Positions 37,592-45,096 of a stretch of DNA of 46,769 nucleotides are shown one piece after another; position 1 is the first letter of the stretch, and the number at the start of each line of letters is the position of its first letter. The DNA lies in the IMG/VR virus record IMGVR_UViG_3300024257_000018, positions 1 to 46,769 of that record; one strand, written 5' to 3'. Under the pieces are notes generated by a model. It did no database searches. It was given only the letters and a program-made list of their open reading frames with translations, and had not been told where the DNA came from. The translations under genes were made by a program, and so were the position numbers. The stretch comes from a virus.

Positions 37592-38551
37592 ATGTCTGGT
37601 ACGACCAACCAGGAACTTCTCCGAGCCCAGACGACTACCGCGCTCATCGGGACGCCGGGTGCCGGGCTCAAAGGTCCTGATCAGTTCCTCGCTCATCTGC
37701 GCCTTGCGCGCGAGTCTGTGGAGTCGCTCGACCGCCTGTTTCGGGCCGGTTCGATCTACGTCACCACGGCGCAGTCTGGCTCGATTCGTCGAATCAGCCT
37801 CGGTACGGGCAACATCCGTGCTGCGGCCGAGGGCACCGATCCGGCGTTCACCGCAAACGCGACCCATAGCGGCGTAGCGTTCGCCACGAACCGGCACCGC
37901 ATCGACCTGGAGATCACCGCCCAGTCTGAGACCTACGCAGCCAATGCGGCTGGCGGCGGCGAGGACTGGTCCACCGCGACCATGAACGAGGCGTCTGAGG
38001 CATGGGGCCTCGACATCCTTCGTCTCGGTATGGTTGGCGATGTCCTGAGCGCTGATCCCAGCCTCAACATCGACGACGGCTGGTTGGTCCAGATCCAGGC
38101 CGGCGGCAACCGGTTCGACGGGTCGACCATCAACGGTGGTAACTTCACGTGGGGCCACCTCGCTGGTGCCCGACAGTTGCTCCCCGAACGGCACAAGAGC
38201 CGCATGAAGTCGATGGAGTGGTGGCTGTCCGGTACCAAGTTCGAGGAGTTCCTCGAAGAGGTCGCGGACCGTGCCACCAGTGGTGGCGACAAGATCATCA
38301 GCGAGGGTGCCGATGGCGTCACCAAGTTCTATGGCAGGCCCGTGAACATCCTCGATGCACTCGGGACCACCGTTCTGCTCGCGGAGCCCAAGAACCTGAT
38401 CTTGGTCGCGAACAAGAACACCTGGAACCTCAAGGCCGAATCGAACGGCGTCTACGCCGTGCGCGAGGTCACCCACCTGTTCGGCACCCTGGAGATGGAC
38501 GCGGTCATCGCCGACGTCACCGGAATCGTCGAGATCCACACGCTCAACTAG
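37592..38551 (+). CDS. Major capsid protein, 319 aa
   Basis: It follows the protease/scaffold gene, with AGGAG before the ATG at 37592. The length and layout fit an HK97-fold capsid protein: an N-terminal helix (GPDQFLAHLRLARESVESLD), a beta-rich middle (SIRRISLGTGNIRAAAEGTD), and a DGWLVQIQAGG to MEWW to FYGRPVNILDALG C-terminal half. A P2/PBSX-type capsid family is likely. Its C-terminal half is duplicated in the early gene at 18635. Confidence 0.85.
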   Translation: MSGTTNQELLRAQTTTALIGTPGAGLKGPDQFLAHLRLARESVESLDRLFRAGSIYVTTAQSGSIRRISLGTGNIRAAAEGTDPAFTANATHSGVAFATNRHRIDLEITAQSETYAANAAGGGEDWSTATMNEASEAWGLDILRLGMVGDVLSADPSLNIDDGWLVQIQAGGNRFDGSTINGGNFTWGHLAGARQLLPERHKSRMKSMEWWLSGTKFEEFLEEVADRATSGGDKIISEGADGVTKFYGRPVNILDALGTTVLLAEPKNLILVANKNTWNLKAESNGVYAVREVTHLFGTLEMDAVIADVTGIVEIHTLN

Positions 38552-38575
38552 GCCGAGACGCCACAGGAGATACAC

Positions 38576-38980
38576 ATGGCCTTTGTATTCCAGGAACTCA
38601 ACTCGGCCCTTCGGGGTATCAGGCAGACGCTCGGCGTTCGCGTGACGTTCGCGGACGAGAACACTGTTGCTCCCCTTGGTACATTCCCGGCTGGCAGCAT
38701 CATCCACGGCAGCACGCGTGTCGTGAGCACGACGTTCGACGACAGTGGTACCGACACCCTCAAGCTCGGCACCCTGGCGAACGACGACGCGTTGTGTGAC
38801 ACCACCGACCAGGATCTGACGGCGGCGGCGACCTATACCGACGTCGTGGCTGGTAGCGTGGCCGTCGTGCTCACGACCGGTGCAGCATATTTCGCGCTGT
38901 ACGAGGGCCAGAACAACGACGCGACTCAGGGCGAGGTCGACGTCTACGTTGAGATCACGCTGATGAACACCGCTGGCTGA
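38576..38980 (+). CDS. Probable head decoration protein, 134 aa
   Basis: AGGAG precedes the ATG at 38576, right after the capsid gene. The product is beta-rich with no cysteine cluster (VVSTTFDDSGTDTLKLGTL, AGSVAVVLTTGAAYFALYEG). Its size and position fit a capsid-stabilising or decoration protein, but the sequence family was not recognised. Confidence 0.58.
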   Translation: MAFVFQELNSALRGIRQTLGVRVTFADENTVAPLGTFPAGSIIHGSTRVVSTTFDDSGTDTLKLGTLANDDALCDTTDQDLTAAATYTDVVAGSVAVVLTTGAAYFALYEGQNNDATQGEVDVYVEITLMNTAG

Positions 38981-38989
38981 TCGTCACCA

Positions 38990-39023
38990 AGTGGACGCGT
39001 ACTCATACGGGTGCGCGTCCACT
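38990..39023 (+). terminator. Hairpin after the capsid block (attenuator or terminator)
   Basis: AGTGGACGCG (38990-38999) and CGCGTCCACT (39014-39023) form a perfect 10-bp stem with a 14-base loop between head genes. No U-run follows. It probably stabilises the capsid mRNA or reduces read-through. Confidence 0.58.
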
Positions 39024-39048
39024 ATCACCTGACAGGAGAAAACGCGCC

Positions 39049-39507
39049 ATGAAGATCGAACTCAAAGGGCTGGCAGGCTACGGGCACGGGAAGAAGAAGT
39101 TCCGGCCCGGGAAGATCTACGATGTCGAAGACGAGTTTGCGCTCAAACTCATCGCTGCCGACAAGCATTTCCATCGCGCCGTTGTCGCGTCCGGGCCGAG
39201 CAGCACTGAGAAGGAAAGAGCCAAGGCCATCCTCAACAGGCTGGCGGCTGATCCTTCCGGGATGGATGCGATCGAGAAGTTCATGGCTGCCGCCGAAACC
39301 ATCGGCGTTGCGACACCGGCCGACGAGCCGGAGAAGGCGGAGACCGCGTCTGATGAGGCGGTTCCTGCGGTCGACCCCGAACCAGAAGTGAAGTCCAAGC
39401 CGGCGAAGAAGAAAGCGGCTGCGAAGAAGAAGACCAAGCCGGCGGCGAAGAAGCCGGCGGCACGGAAGCCCACGACCCCGAAGTCCCTGGCAGATCTCAA
39501 TAAGTAG
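39049..39507 (+). CDS. Head protein with histone-like Lys/Ala/Pro tail, 152 aa
   Basis: ATG at 39049 with AGGAG upstream. The first 50 residues (MKIELKGLAGYG, KKFRPGKIYDVEDEFALKLI) look like a small beta-domain common near phage head genes. After an acidic linker, the last 45 residues are almost only K, A, P and T (KPAKKKAAAKKKTKPAAKK), like histone H1. DNA binding in the head is possible (inference). Confidence 0.66.
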   Translation: MKIELKGLAGYGHGKKKFRPGKIYDVEDEFALKLIAADKHFHRAVVASGPSSTEKERAKAILNRLAADPSGMDAIEKFMAAAETIGVATPADEPEKAETASDEAVPAVDPEPEVKSKPAKKKAAAKKKTKPAAKKPAARKPTTPKSLADLNK

Positions 39508-39525
39508 AGGTCACAAGGAGCCGAC

Positions 39526-41844
39526 ATGCCCATCTCGACTGCACTCGACCCGACGACGCTGTCCCCGACTTTCACCAAGGGTGGAAAGGGCATCAACAGC
39601 GGCACACTGTATGAACTGGCGGTAAACCTCCGTGCGCGAAGCACCGAGGCCGCAGCCGCGATTCTGGCTCTCGAAGGCGGCGCAATCGGCTCCCCAACGG
39701 TCGTGGCCTTCGCGGCGTCCCCGTACACCGTGCTCACGGCGGACGACTTCATCGTCTGCGACACTTCTGGCGGCGCGATCGAGTTGGATCTGCCCGCTTC
39801 GGACACGATCGGTCGGAAGATCGTCATTTGCCGCCAGGGTGCGGGCAACGTCACCATCGATGGCAACGGGGCTGAGACTGTCGGCGCGAACCAGGGCGGT
39901 GGTGCCACCTACGTCCTCGCCTCCGACGGCGAAGCCGTGATGATCCTCGATACGAACGTGGCCACGCTAGAATGGCAGCGCATCGCGGACAACCAGCGGT
40001 TGTCGACTGATGCAGCTGTCAGCTTCGCGGGCGTGACCAATACCGGTGGCGAGAACATGGGCCCGCCCACCGTGGTTGCCTTCGGTGCATCTCCGTACAC
40101 CGTGCTCGCCACCGACAGCGAGATCGTGTGTGATACCTCTGGCGGCGCTGTCACGCTCGACCTGCCAGCCTCTGCGGCTCTCGGGCGCAAGCTCGCGGTC
40201 TACCGACAGGGCGCCAACGACGTCACCATCGAAGGTGATGGGGCCGAGACGGTCGGTGCTAACCAGGGTGGTGGTCTCGCGTACATTCTGGACGAAGACG
40301 GCGCCAGTGTGATGCTCCTCGACACCAACGTGGCTACGTTGGAATGGCAGCTGGAAGGTCCGGCCGTCAGCGCGGTCACGCTCGTTGCTTTCGGCGCATC
40401 TCCCTACACGGTCCTGTCGTCCGATGACTCCATCATCTGCGATACGAGCGGCGGCGCGATCGAACTCGATCTCCCTGCGTCCGCGGCTCTTGGTAGACGG
40501 ATCAACATCTACCGCCAGGGTGGCAACAACGTCACGCTCGACGGTGACGGTGCAGAGACGGTGGGGACAAACCAGGGCGGCGGGGCTACCTATGTGATGG
40601 CCTCGGACGGCGACGCAGTCTCGATCCTCGACACCAACGTCGCGACGCTCGAATGGCAACTCGTATCGCCGAACCAGCGGCTCTCGACAGACGCCGCCGT
40701 GGAGTTCGCGGGCGTCACGAACACCGGCGGAGAGAACAAGGGTGCGGTCACGGTCGTCGCTTTTGGTGCGTCACCGTATACGGTCCTGGCAACGGACAGC
40801 GAGATCGTCTGCGATACGTCGGGCGGTGCGATCGAGTTGGACCTGCCGGCGTCAGGCGCTGTTGGCCGAAAGATCAGCATCTACCGCCAGGGTGCGGGCA
40901 ACGTCACCCTTGACGGCGACGGCGCTGAGACCGTAGGTGCTGACCAGGGTGGCGGCGCGACGTTTGTTATGGCGTCCAACGGCGATGCGGTCACGGTTCT
41001 TGATACCGGCGTGGCGACGCAGGAATGGCAGATCGTCGCCGGCAACCAGCGCACGTCTGTCGACGCGGCTGTGATCTTCGCTGGCATCGGAAACACCGGA
41101 TATGAGCACCTCGGCGCGGTCACGACTGTCGCCTTCGGCGCATCTCCGTACACGGTCCTCGCTGCGGACAGCGTGATCTACTGTGACACATCCGGTGGAC
41201 CGATCGAACTGGACCTTCCGGCATCTGCCGCTCTTGGACGAAGGATCCAGATCACGAACAACGGCGATGATCCTGTCACCATCGACGGTGACGGAGCCGA
41301 GACGGTCGGTGCGAACCAGGGTGGCGGGGCGACATACGAACTCGGTGGTGGCGCAGCGCTCGCGATCATCGACACGAACGTGGCGACCGACGAGTGGGTC
41401 ATCATCGGTGAGCGGAACCTGTACGATGTCCGGTTGATGCAGATCAATGTCGAGCACACCGCGTGGACTGCTGCCGCACAAGCCGAGACTATCGCAGTCT
41501 ACACCGTACCTGACGACATGAACGTTCTCGACGTCTGGTACGAGTTGGAAGTCGAGTTCGATGACCTCGCCGGTCCTCCGATCACCGCTGCTGATTTGAC
41601 GATCGGAACCAGCGGCGGAGCCGCCAACGACTTCGCCCTTACCGCCAATGTCCTTACTGGTGCCGGTGCTGGTTGGAAGTCGTTGACCAACGCGCTCAAG
41701 GGAGCTTTCGTTGACGACGCGTTGACGACGATCCTCGCCGGTGCGGACACCATCACCGCAACGTTGACCGTTGGTGCGGGTGAAGATGTGGCGGACACGG
41801 ACCAAGGCGAAATCACCATCTACGTGCGTTACCAGTTCCTGTAA
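39526..41844 (+). CDS. Tandem-repeat beta-structured head or tail fibre-like protein, 772 aa
   Basis: After about 57 residues come five copies of a 100-125-residue unit with core ASPYTVL, DTSGGAIELDLPAS, a Gly-Arg turn, RQGAGNVTIDGDGAETVG, NQGGGATY and ILDTNVAT, followed by a roughly 145-residue C-terminal domain. The unit resembles repeats seen in phage fibres and surface decorations. The position between capsid and connector genes suggests a head fibre or capsid-attached adhesin. Confidence 0.72.
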   Translation: MPISTALDPTTLSPTFTKGGKGINSGTLYELAVNLRARSTEAAAAILALEGGAIGSPTVVAFAASPYTVLTADDFIVCDTSGGAIELDLPASDTIGRKIVICRQGAGNVTIDGNGAETVGANQGGGATYVLASDGEAVMILDTNVATLEWQRIADNQRLSTDAAVSFAGVTNTGGENMGPPTVVAFGASPYTVLATDSEIVCDTSGGAVTLDLPASAALGRKLAVYRQGANDVTIEGDGAETVGANQGGGLAYILDEDGASVMLLDTNVATLEWQLEGPAVSAVTLVAFGASPYTVLSSDDSIICDTSGGAIELDLPASAALGRRINIYRQGGNNVTLDGDGAETVGTNQGGGATYVMASDGDAVSILDTNVATLEWQLVSPNQRLSTDAAVEFAGVTNTGGENKGAVTVVAFGASPYTVLATDSEIVCDTSGGAIELDLPASGAVGRKISIYRQGAGNVTLDGDGAETVGADQGGGATFVMASNGDAVTVLDTGVATQEWQIVAGNQRTSVDAAVIFAGIGNTGYEHLGAVTTVAFGASPYTVLAADSVIYCDTSGGPIELDLPASAALGRRIQITNNGDDPVTIDGDGAETVGANQGGGATYELGGGAALAIIDTNVATDEWVIIGERNLYDVRLMQINVEHTAWTAAAQAETIAVYTVPDDMNVLDVWYELEVEFDDLAGPPITAADLTIGTSGGAANDFALTANVLTGAGAGWKSLTNALKGAFVDDALTTILAGADTITATLTVGAGEDVADTDQGEITIYVRYQFL
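39697..41430 (+). repeat. Five in-frame tandem repeats
   Basis: Units begin near 39697, 40069, 40378, 40745 and 41117, so their lengths vary from about 310 to 370 bp. Short linkers (NQRLSTDAAV.FAGVTNTGGEN) occur in some but not all units. The repeats are diverged in DNA but conserved in protein, arguing for selection rather than recent duplication. Confidence 0.82.
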
Positions 41845-41856
41845 GCGGGAGCAAAT

Positions 41857-42489
41857 GTGGCCTATGCGACACTACTGCAGGTTCGTGACGAAGGCGTCAG
41901 CGTCGCAATGGCGAGTGATGCTCGAGTCACTGCTTTGTTGGATCAGGCATCAACACGCATAGACAACATCACCGGCAGTTGGTTCGAAAGTCGTGCAGAG
42001 ACGATCACCAAAGAAGGGCCTGGGACCAAGTACCTCCACCTCCACGTCCCGATCATCACCGTCACCCAGATCGACTACGTGGAACGTTTCTCAGGTGTGA
42101 CGACGACGGTGGCGGCGGCCAACTACCTAGTCTACACCGCTGTCAAAAACCCGGTCATCCGCAACCTCGTGGGCGACTGGAACACGGGACCGCAGGCGTA
42201 CGACATAACCGGGACGTTCGGGTGGCTCGAAGACAGCGCGACGCCTGACGACATCACGACGGCGTGCATCATGTTGGTGATCCGTGGAGTCCCACAACTG
42301 GCAGACGAGGACGCTGCCTTGGAACGTCGAACAGGCGATCTAAAACAGGTCGTTGTCCAGGGCCGTTCGGAGTCGTGGGGGACAGGCGCTGGCGGTGTCG
42401 CCTTGTCATTGGGTGGGGACACGGGAGACGCCGAGATCGATCGCCTGCTCGCGCCGTACCACGCCCCAAAAGACCTCTTAGCAATCTAG
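41857..42489 (+). CDS. Head-tail connector protein (gp6-like), 210 aa
   Basis: GTG at 41857. The N-terminal ATLLQVRDEGVSVAMASDARV, shown as ATLLQVRDEG and SDARVTALLDQASTRID, and the strand ITVTQIDYVERF are typical of phage connector proteins that form the ring beneath the portal. Position and size agree. The C-terminal Gly/Ser-rich stretch is less typical. Confidence 0.72.
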   Translation: MAYATLLQVRDEGVSVAMASDARVTALLDQASTRIDNITGSWFESRAETITKEGPGTKYLHLHVPIITVTQIDYVERFSGVTTTVAAANYLVYTAVKNPVIRNLVGDWNTGPQAYDITGTFGWLEDSATPDDITTACIMLVIRGVPQLADEDAALERRTGDLKQVVVQGRSESWGTGAGGVALSLGGDTGDAEIDRLLAPYHAPKDLLAI

Positions 42490-42499
42490 GATGGACGCC

Positions 42500-42769
42500 A
42501 TGCCGAAGAAAAACAAAGACTACCGCATTCGGCGCCTCGGGCGCACCGCCGCTCCCTTCCATGAAGAGTTGCCGAGCGGCGCTGACATTCGTCTACCTGG
42601 GGTCCATGGGGTGTCGGTCTACGAGTTGGCGGAAGAGGACGCTGAATATCTTGCCGGATTCGAAGGGCTCGACGTACGGCCGGCACGATCCGCCGTGCCG
42701 ACCGTTCCGAAACCGAAGAAGGTTCGCAAGACCAGCCCCAAGAAGAAGGGGCCGAAGTCCAGCAAGTAG
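42500..42769 (+). CDS. Small basic-tailed head protein, 89 aa
   Basis: The ATG at 42500 is preferred because AGGA lies 9 bases upstream; the ATG at 42491 abuts it. The N-terminal half (RIRRLGRTAAPFHEELPSGADI, YELAEEDAEYLAGFEGLDV) resembles the N-terminal domain of the protein at 39049. The C-terminus is Lys/Pro-rich. Function unknown. Confidence 0.6.
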   Translation: MPKKNKDYRIRRLGRTAAPFHEELPSGADIRLPGVHGVSVYELAEEDAEYLAGFEGLDVRPARSAVPTVPKPKKVRKTSPKKKGPKSSK

Positions 42770-42775
42770 GCCGTC

Positions 42776-43183
42776 GTGCTTCTGATCCACTGGCAGTACA
42801 TCCGAATCAGCCCGCTCGATCGTACCATGGCTACGGACGAGCGGGCGCGTCGCGCGGTGTCGCGACGGGAGTACGACACCGCGTTCCAGATCAAAGGGCA
42901 GGTCGACTTCAACCGGCGGCTGAACCGCATACCAGGATACGCCGGTGCGAACGAGGAGACCGCGACAGTAGTCACGATCAGGAAGTCCGACGCGCTGCGA
43001 GCAAGCTACACACCGCAAGACGGTGACCGCGTTGACTCCGTGATCGACAGAGACGGAACCGAGGACCCACTCAACCTGTATGTCCGGTCTGCGCATCCCT
43101 CTGGCGCGTGGGCCGCAGGTCGGCATACTGAGTGGGTCCTCGTGCTCCGTGACGACTCGCCGAACCGTCGCGCGGAGAACTAG
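42776..43183 (+). CDS. Probable head-closure protein, 135 aa
   Basis: GTG start at 42776, 6 bases after the previous stop and without a clear ribosome binding site. The protein is basic and beta-rich (DTAFQIKGQVDFNRRLNRIP, ATVVTIRKSDALRASYTPQD). Assignment as head closure rests only on its position between the connector and tail-type genes. Confidence 0.5.
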   Translation: MLLIHWQYIRISPLDRTMATDERARRAVSRREYDTAFQIKGQVDFNRRLNRIPGYAGANEETATVVTIRKSDALRASYTPQDGDRVDSVIDRDGTEDPLNLYVRSAHPSGAWAAGRHTEWVLVLRDDSPNRRAEN

Positions 43184-43187
43184 GACC

Positions 43188-43754
43188 ATGGCCGACCTTC
43201 GAAAGTTCGGCTTCGATCAACTGGCCAAGATGCTCGATTCGGCGAGCTTCAAGCGTCGGTTCAAGGTCGACATGCTCCGGGCACAGAAGAGGGTCGGGTC
43301 CAGGTTTCAGGATGACGTACGCGAGCGTATCAACGACCACAAATACGCGGCGAACAGTCTCGTGACAGTGCTCGGCAAGGGTTCGGATACGCCTCTAGTT
43401 GCTGGTGGAGACCTGTTTGGCTCGGTGACGTGGAATGCGGAACCGTTCAGGATTCAACTTGGTGTGGCGTCCATCCGGTTGAAGTCTGGCAGGCTACTGG
43501 CCGAGGTGCTCCACAACGGCGCGACCATTCCGGTCACGCCACAGATGCGCAAGGCGCTATTCGCCAGGTTGAGCAAGTCGGCACGCAGGCGGCTGGCATC
43601 AGTCGACGGTCCGAAACCGTTCTGGACCATCCCGGCCAGGCCGTATTTGGGCGACGTGTTCAAGTCGCGGTCTTGGCGCAGTTTTGCGCAACGTCAGTAC
43701 GCCGATGCGATCCATCGTACGATACGGTTCCTTGCGAGCAGGGGGTCGAAATGA
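43188..43754 (+). CDS. HK97 gp10-like / tail-completion protein candidate, 188 aa
   Basis: AGGA precedes the ATG at 43188. It is basic and helical at the N-terminus (FGFDQLAKMLDSASFKRRFK), with a central strand region (LFGSVTWNAEPFRIQLGVAS) and a PARPYLGDVF motif near the C-terminus, as seen in gp10-type proteins (ARPFL). Location between closure and tail genes agrees. Confidence 0.62.
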   Translation: MADLRKFGFDQLAKMLDSASFKRRFKVDMLRAQKRVGSRFQDDVRERINDHKYAANSLVTVLGKGSDTPLVAGGDLFGSVTWNAEPFRIQLGVASIRLKSGRLLAEVLHNGATIPVTPQMRKALFARLSKSARRRLASVDGPKPFWTIPARPYLGDVFKSRSWRSFAQRQYADAIHRTIRFLASRGSK

Positions 43755-45091
43755 CGCAGACGGTTGGATATAGCATCAGGTGCGATGAGGAGAGCGAGGC
43801 GTTTTACGGCGGCATCGACAAGGATGCAGGTGTCTCACGGAACCGTCTCCCGTCAGTGGTCCGGCTCCAAAAGGACCGGATCTTTGTGGCGTCGTACACC
43901 ATGGCCCGGCAGACGTCAGGCTACTACGACACCACCACGACAACAGCGACCGTTCGGCAGTCTGTACGCGGTGGGACGCTGTTGCGGACATGGGACGCGA
44001 TTGAGTTGTCCTACGACGAGCCAGACGACACCACGTTGGAAGCCAGGCTCCACGACGGGACCATCGCCTACTACTGGACCGGGGCGGCTTGGGCCGTTGC
44101 CGGCGCGAACTGGAACACGCCTGCTGTTGTCCAGACGAACTTCGCGACGTTCGCGCCAGCGACGGCAACATCACTGACGGTGGAATGGCGCCTACAGACG
44201 ACGACGAAGTTCGTGACCCCAACGGTCTACGGGGCCGACATCGCGGCGTCGTTGTTCTTCGCTGCCCGGACCGGGTCGACCGAAAGCAGGTCTGATGGGT
44301 GGACCGACGACCTCATCCATCGCGAGTTGATTCCCCGGATGATGCTGGTCAGGCCAGAGGTAACCGACGAGGGGATCATCGCCGCAGACACATCGACCCT
44401 CGATTACTCTGCTGGAGTGGGCGAATGGGCAAAGATTCCCCATGAAGTCGAATCGGTGTATAACCTCGATTCTGACCCCACGATGCTCACTCCGTTGGCT
44501 GGTGCGTGGAGTTCGATCACGAAGATCTACACGCTCACCGCGCCGTTGACGGCCGGCACACGGTATGCAGCGCGTCTCACCTACGAGCCAGAGGTTGCCT
44601 ACACCGGCGGCCTCGATCTGTTCACCGCAACGCTGCCCCAGGTGATTATTGAGCGGATCGTCACGGTCAGGTCGCGTGAGCACGTCAATCGGGAGCTTGT
44701 CCGCGACGTCACGAGCGAGACGGCGGTTCAACTCCCGGCGATGACAACCACGATTTCTGACATCTCGATGCTGGTGCAAGGACACGACCACGTATCTGCG
44801 TTCGACGTGTTCGAGTCGCTCCGAAGATCTGGCGTGCTTCGTGGTTCATGGGTGAGCACAGGGACGGGCATGCCCATTGCGGCCTACCAGCAAGGCGAAA
44901 TGCGCCCGTCACGGACTGGAGTCAACGCAGCAGCAGCAGCGCGGTTCGTCCTCCGCGTATGGACCCGTCAGTATCACGGAGACAGCGACAACGTCGCGAT
45001 CGTCGATGCAGACGGCATCACAATCACGGTCGGCGACGATCGGCAGAGAAGGGTCCTCACCGGACCAGAACTCGACTACGCGGGGAGCTAG
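43751..45091 (+). CDS. Unidentified tail/neck-region protein, 446 aa
   Basis: ATG at 43751 overlapping the previous stop. Mostly beta, Thr-rich (TTTTTATVRQSVRGGTLLRT), with a mid-region segment LIHRELIPRMMLVRPEV and a C-terminal domain VFESLRRSGVLRGSWVSTG. It precedes the sheath gene, so a tail terminator or tail-associated protein is plausible. No family recognised. Confidence 0.62.
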   Translation: MTQTVGYSIRCDEESEAFYGGIDKDAGVSRNRLPSVVRLQKDRIFVASYTMARQTSGYYDTTTTTATVRQSVRGGTLLRTWDAIELSYDEPDDTTLEARLHDGTIAYYWTGAAWAVAGANWNTPAVVQTNFATFAPATATSLTVEWRLQTTTKFVTPTVYGADIAASLFFAARTGSTESRSDGWTDDLIHRELIPRMMLVRPEVTDEGIIAADTSTLDYSAGVGEWAKIPHEVESVYNLDSDPTMLTPLAGAWSSITKIYTLTAPLTAGTRYAARLTYEPEVAYTGGLDLFTATLPQVIIERIVTVRSREHVNRELVRDVTSETAVQLPAMTTTISDISMLVQGHDHVSAFDVFESLRRSGVLRGSWVSTGTGMPIAAYQQGEMRPSRTGVNAAAAARFVLRVWTRQYHGDSDNVAIVDADGITITVGDDRQRRVLTGPELDYAGS

Positions 45092-45096
45092 CAGAA

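Noticed and set aside
39697-41430. Diversity-generating retroelement or CRISPR-like repeats
   Set aside because: The repeats are long, in frame and protein-coding, with no reverse transcriptase, template repeat or spacer pattern.
40852-41805. 317-aa antisense frame over the repeat protein
   Set aside because: It is explained by the repetitive codon pattern of the sense gene; no start signals.
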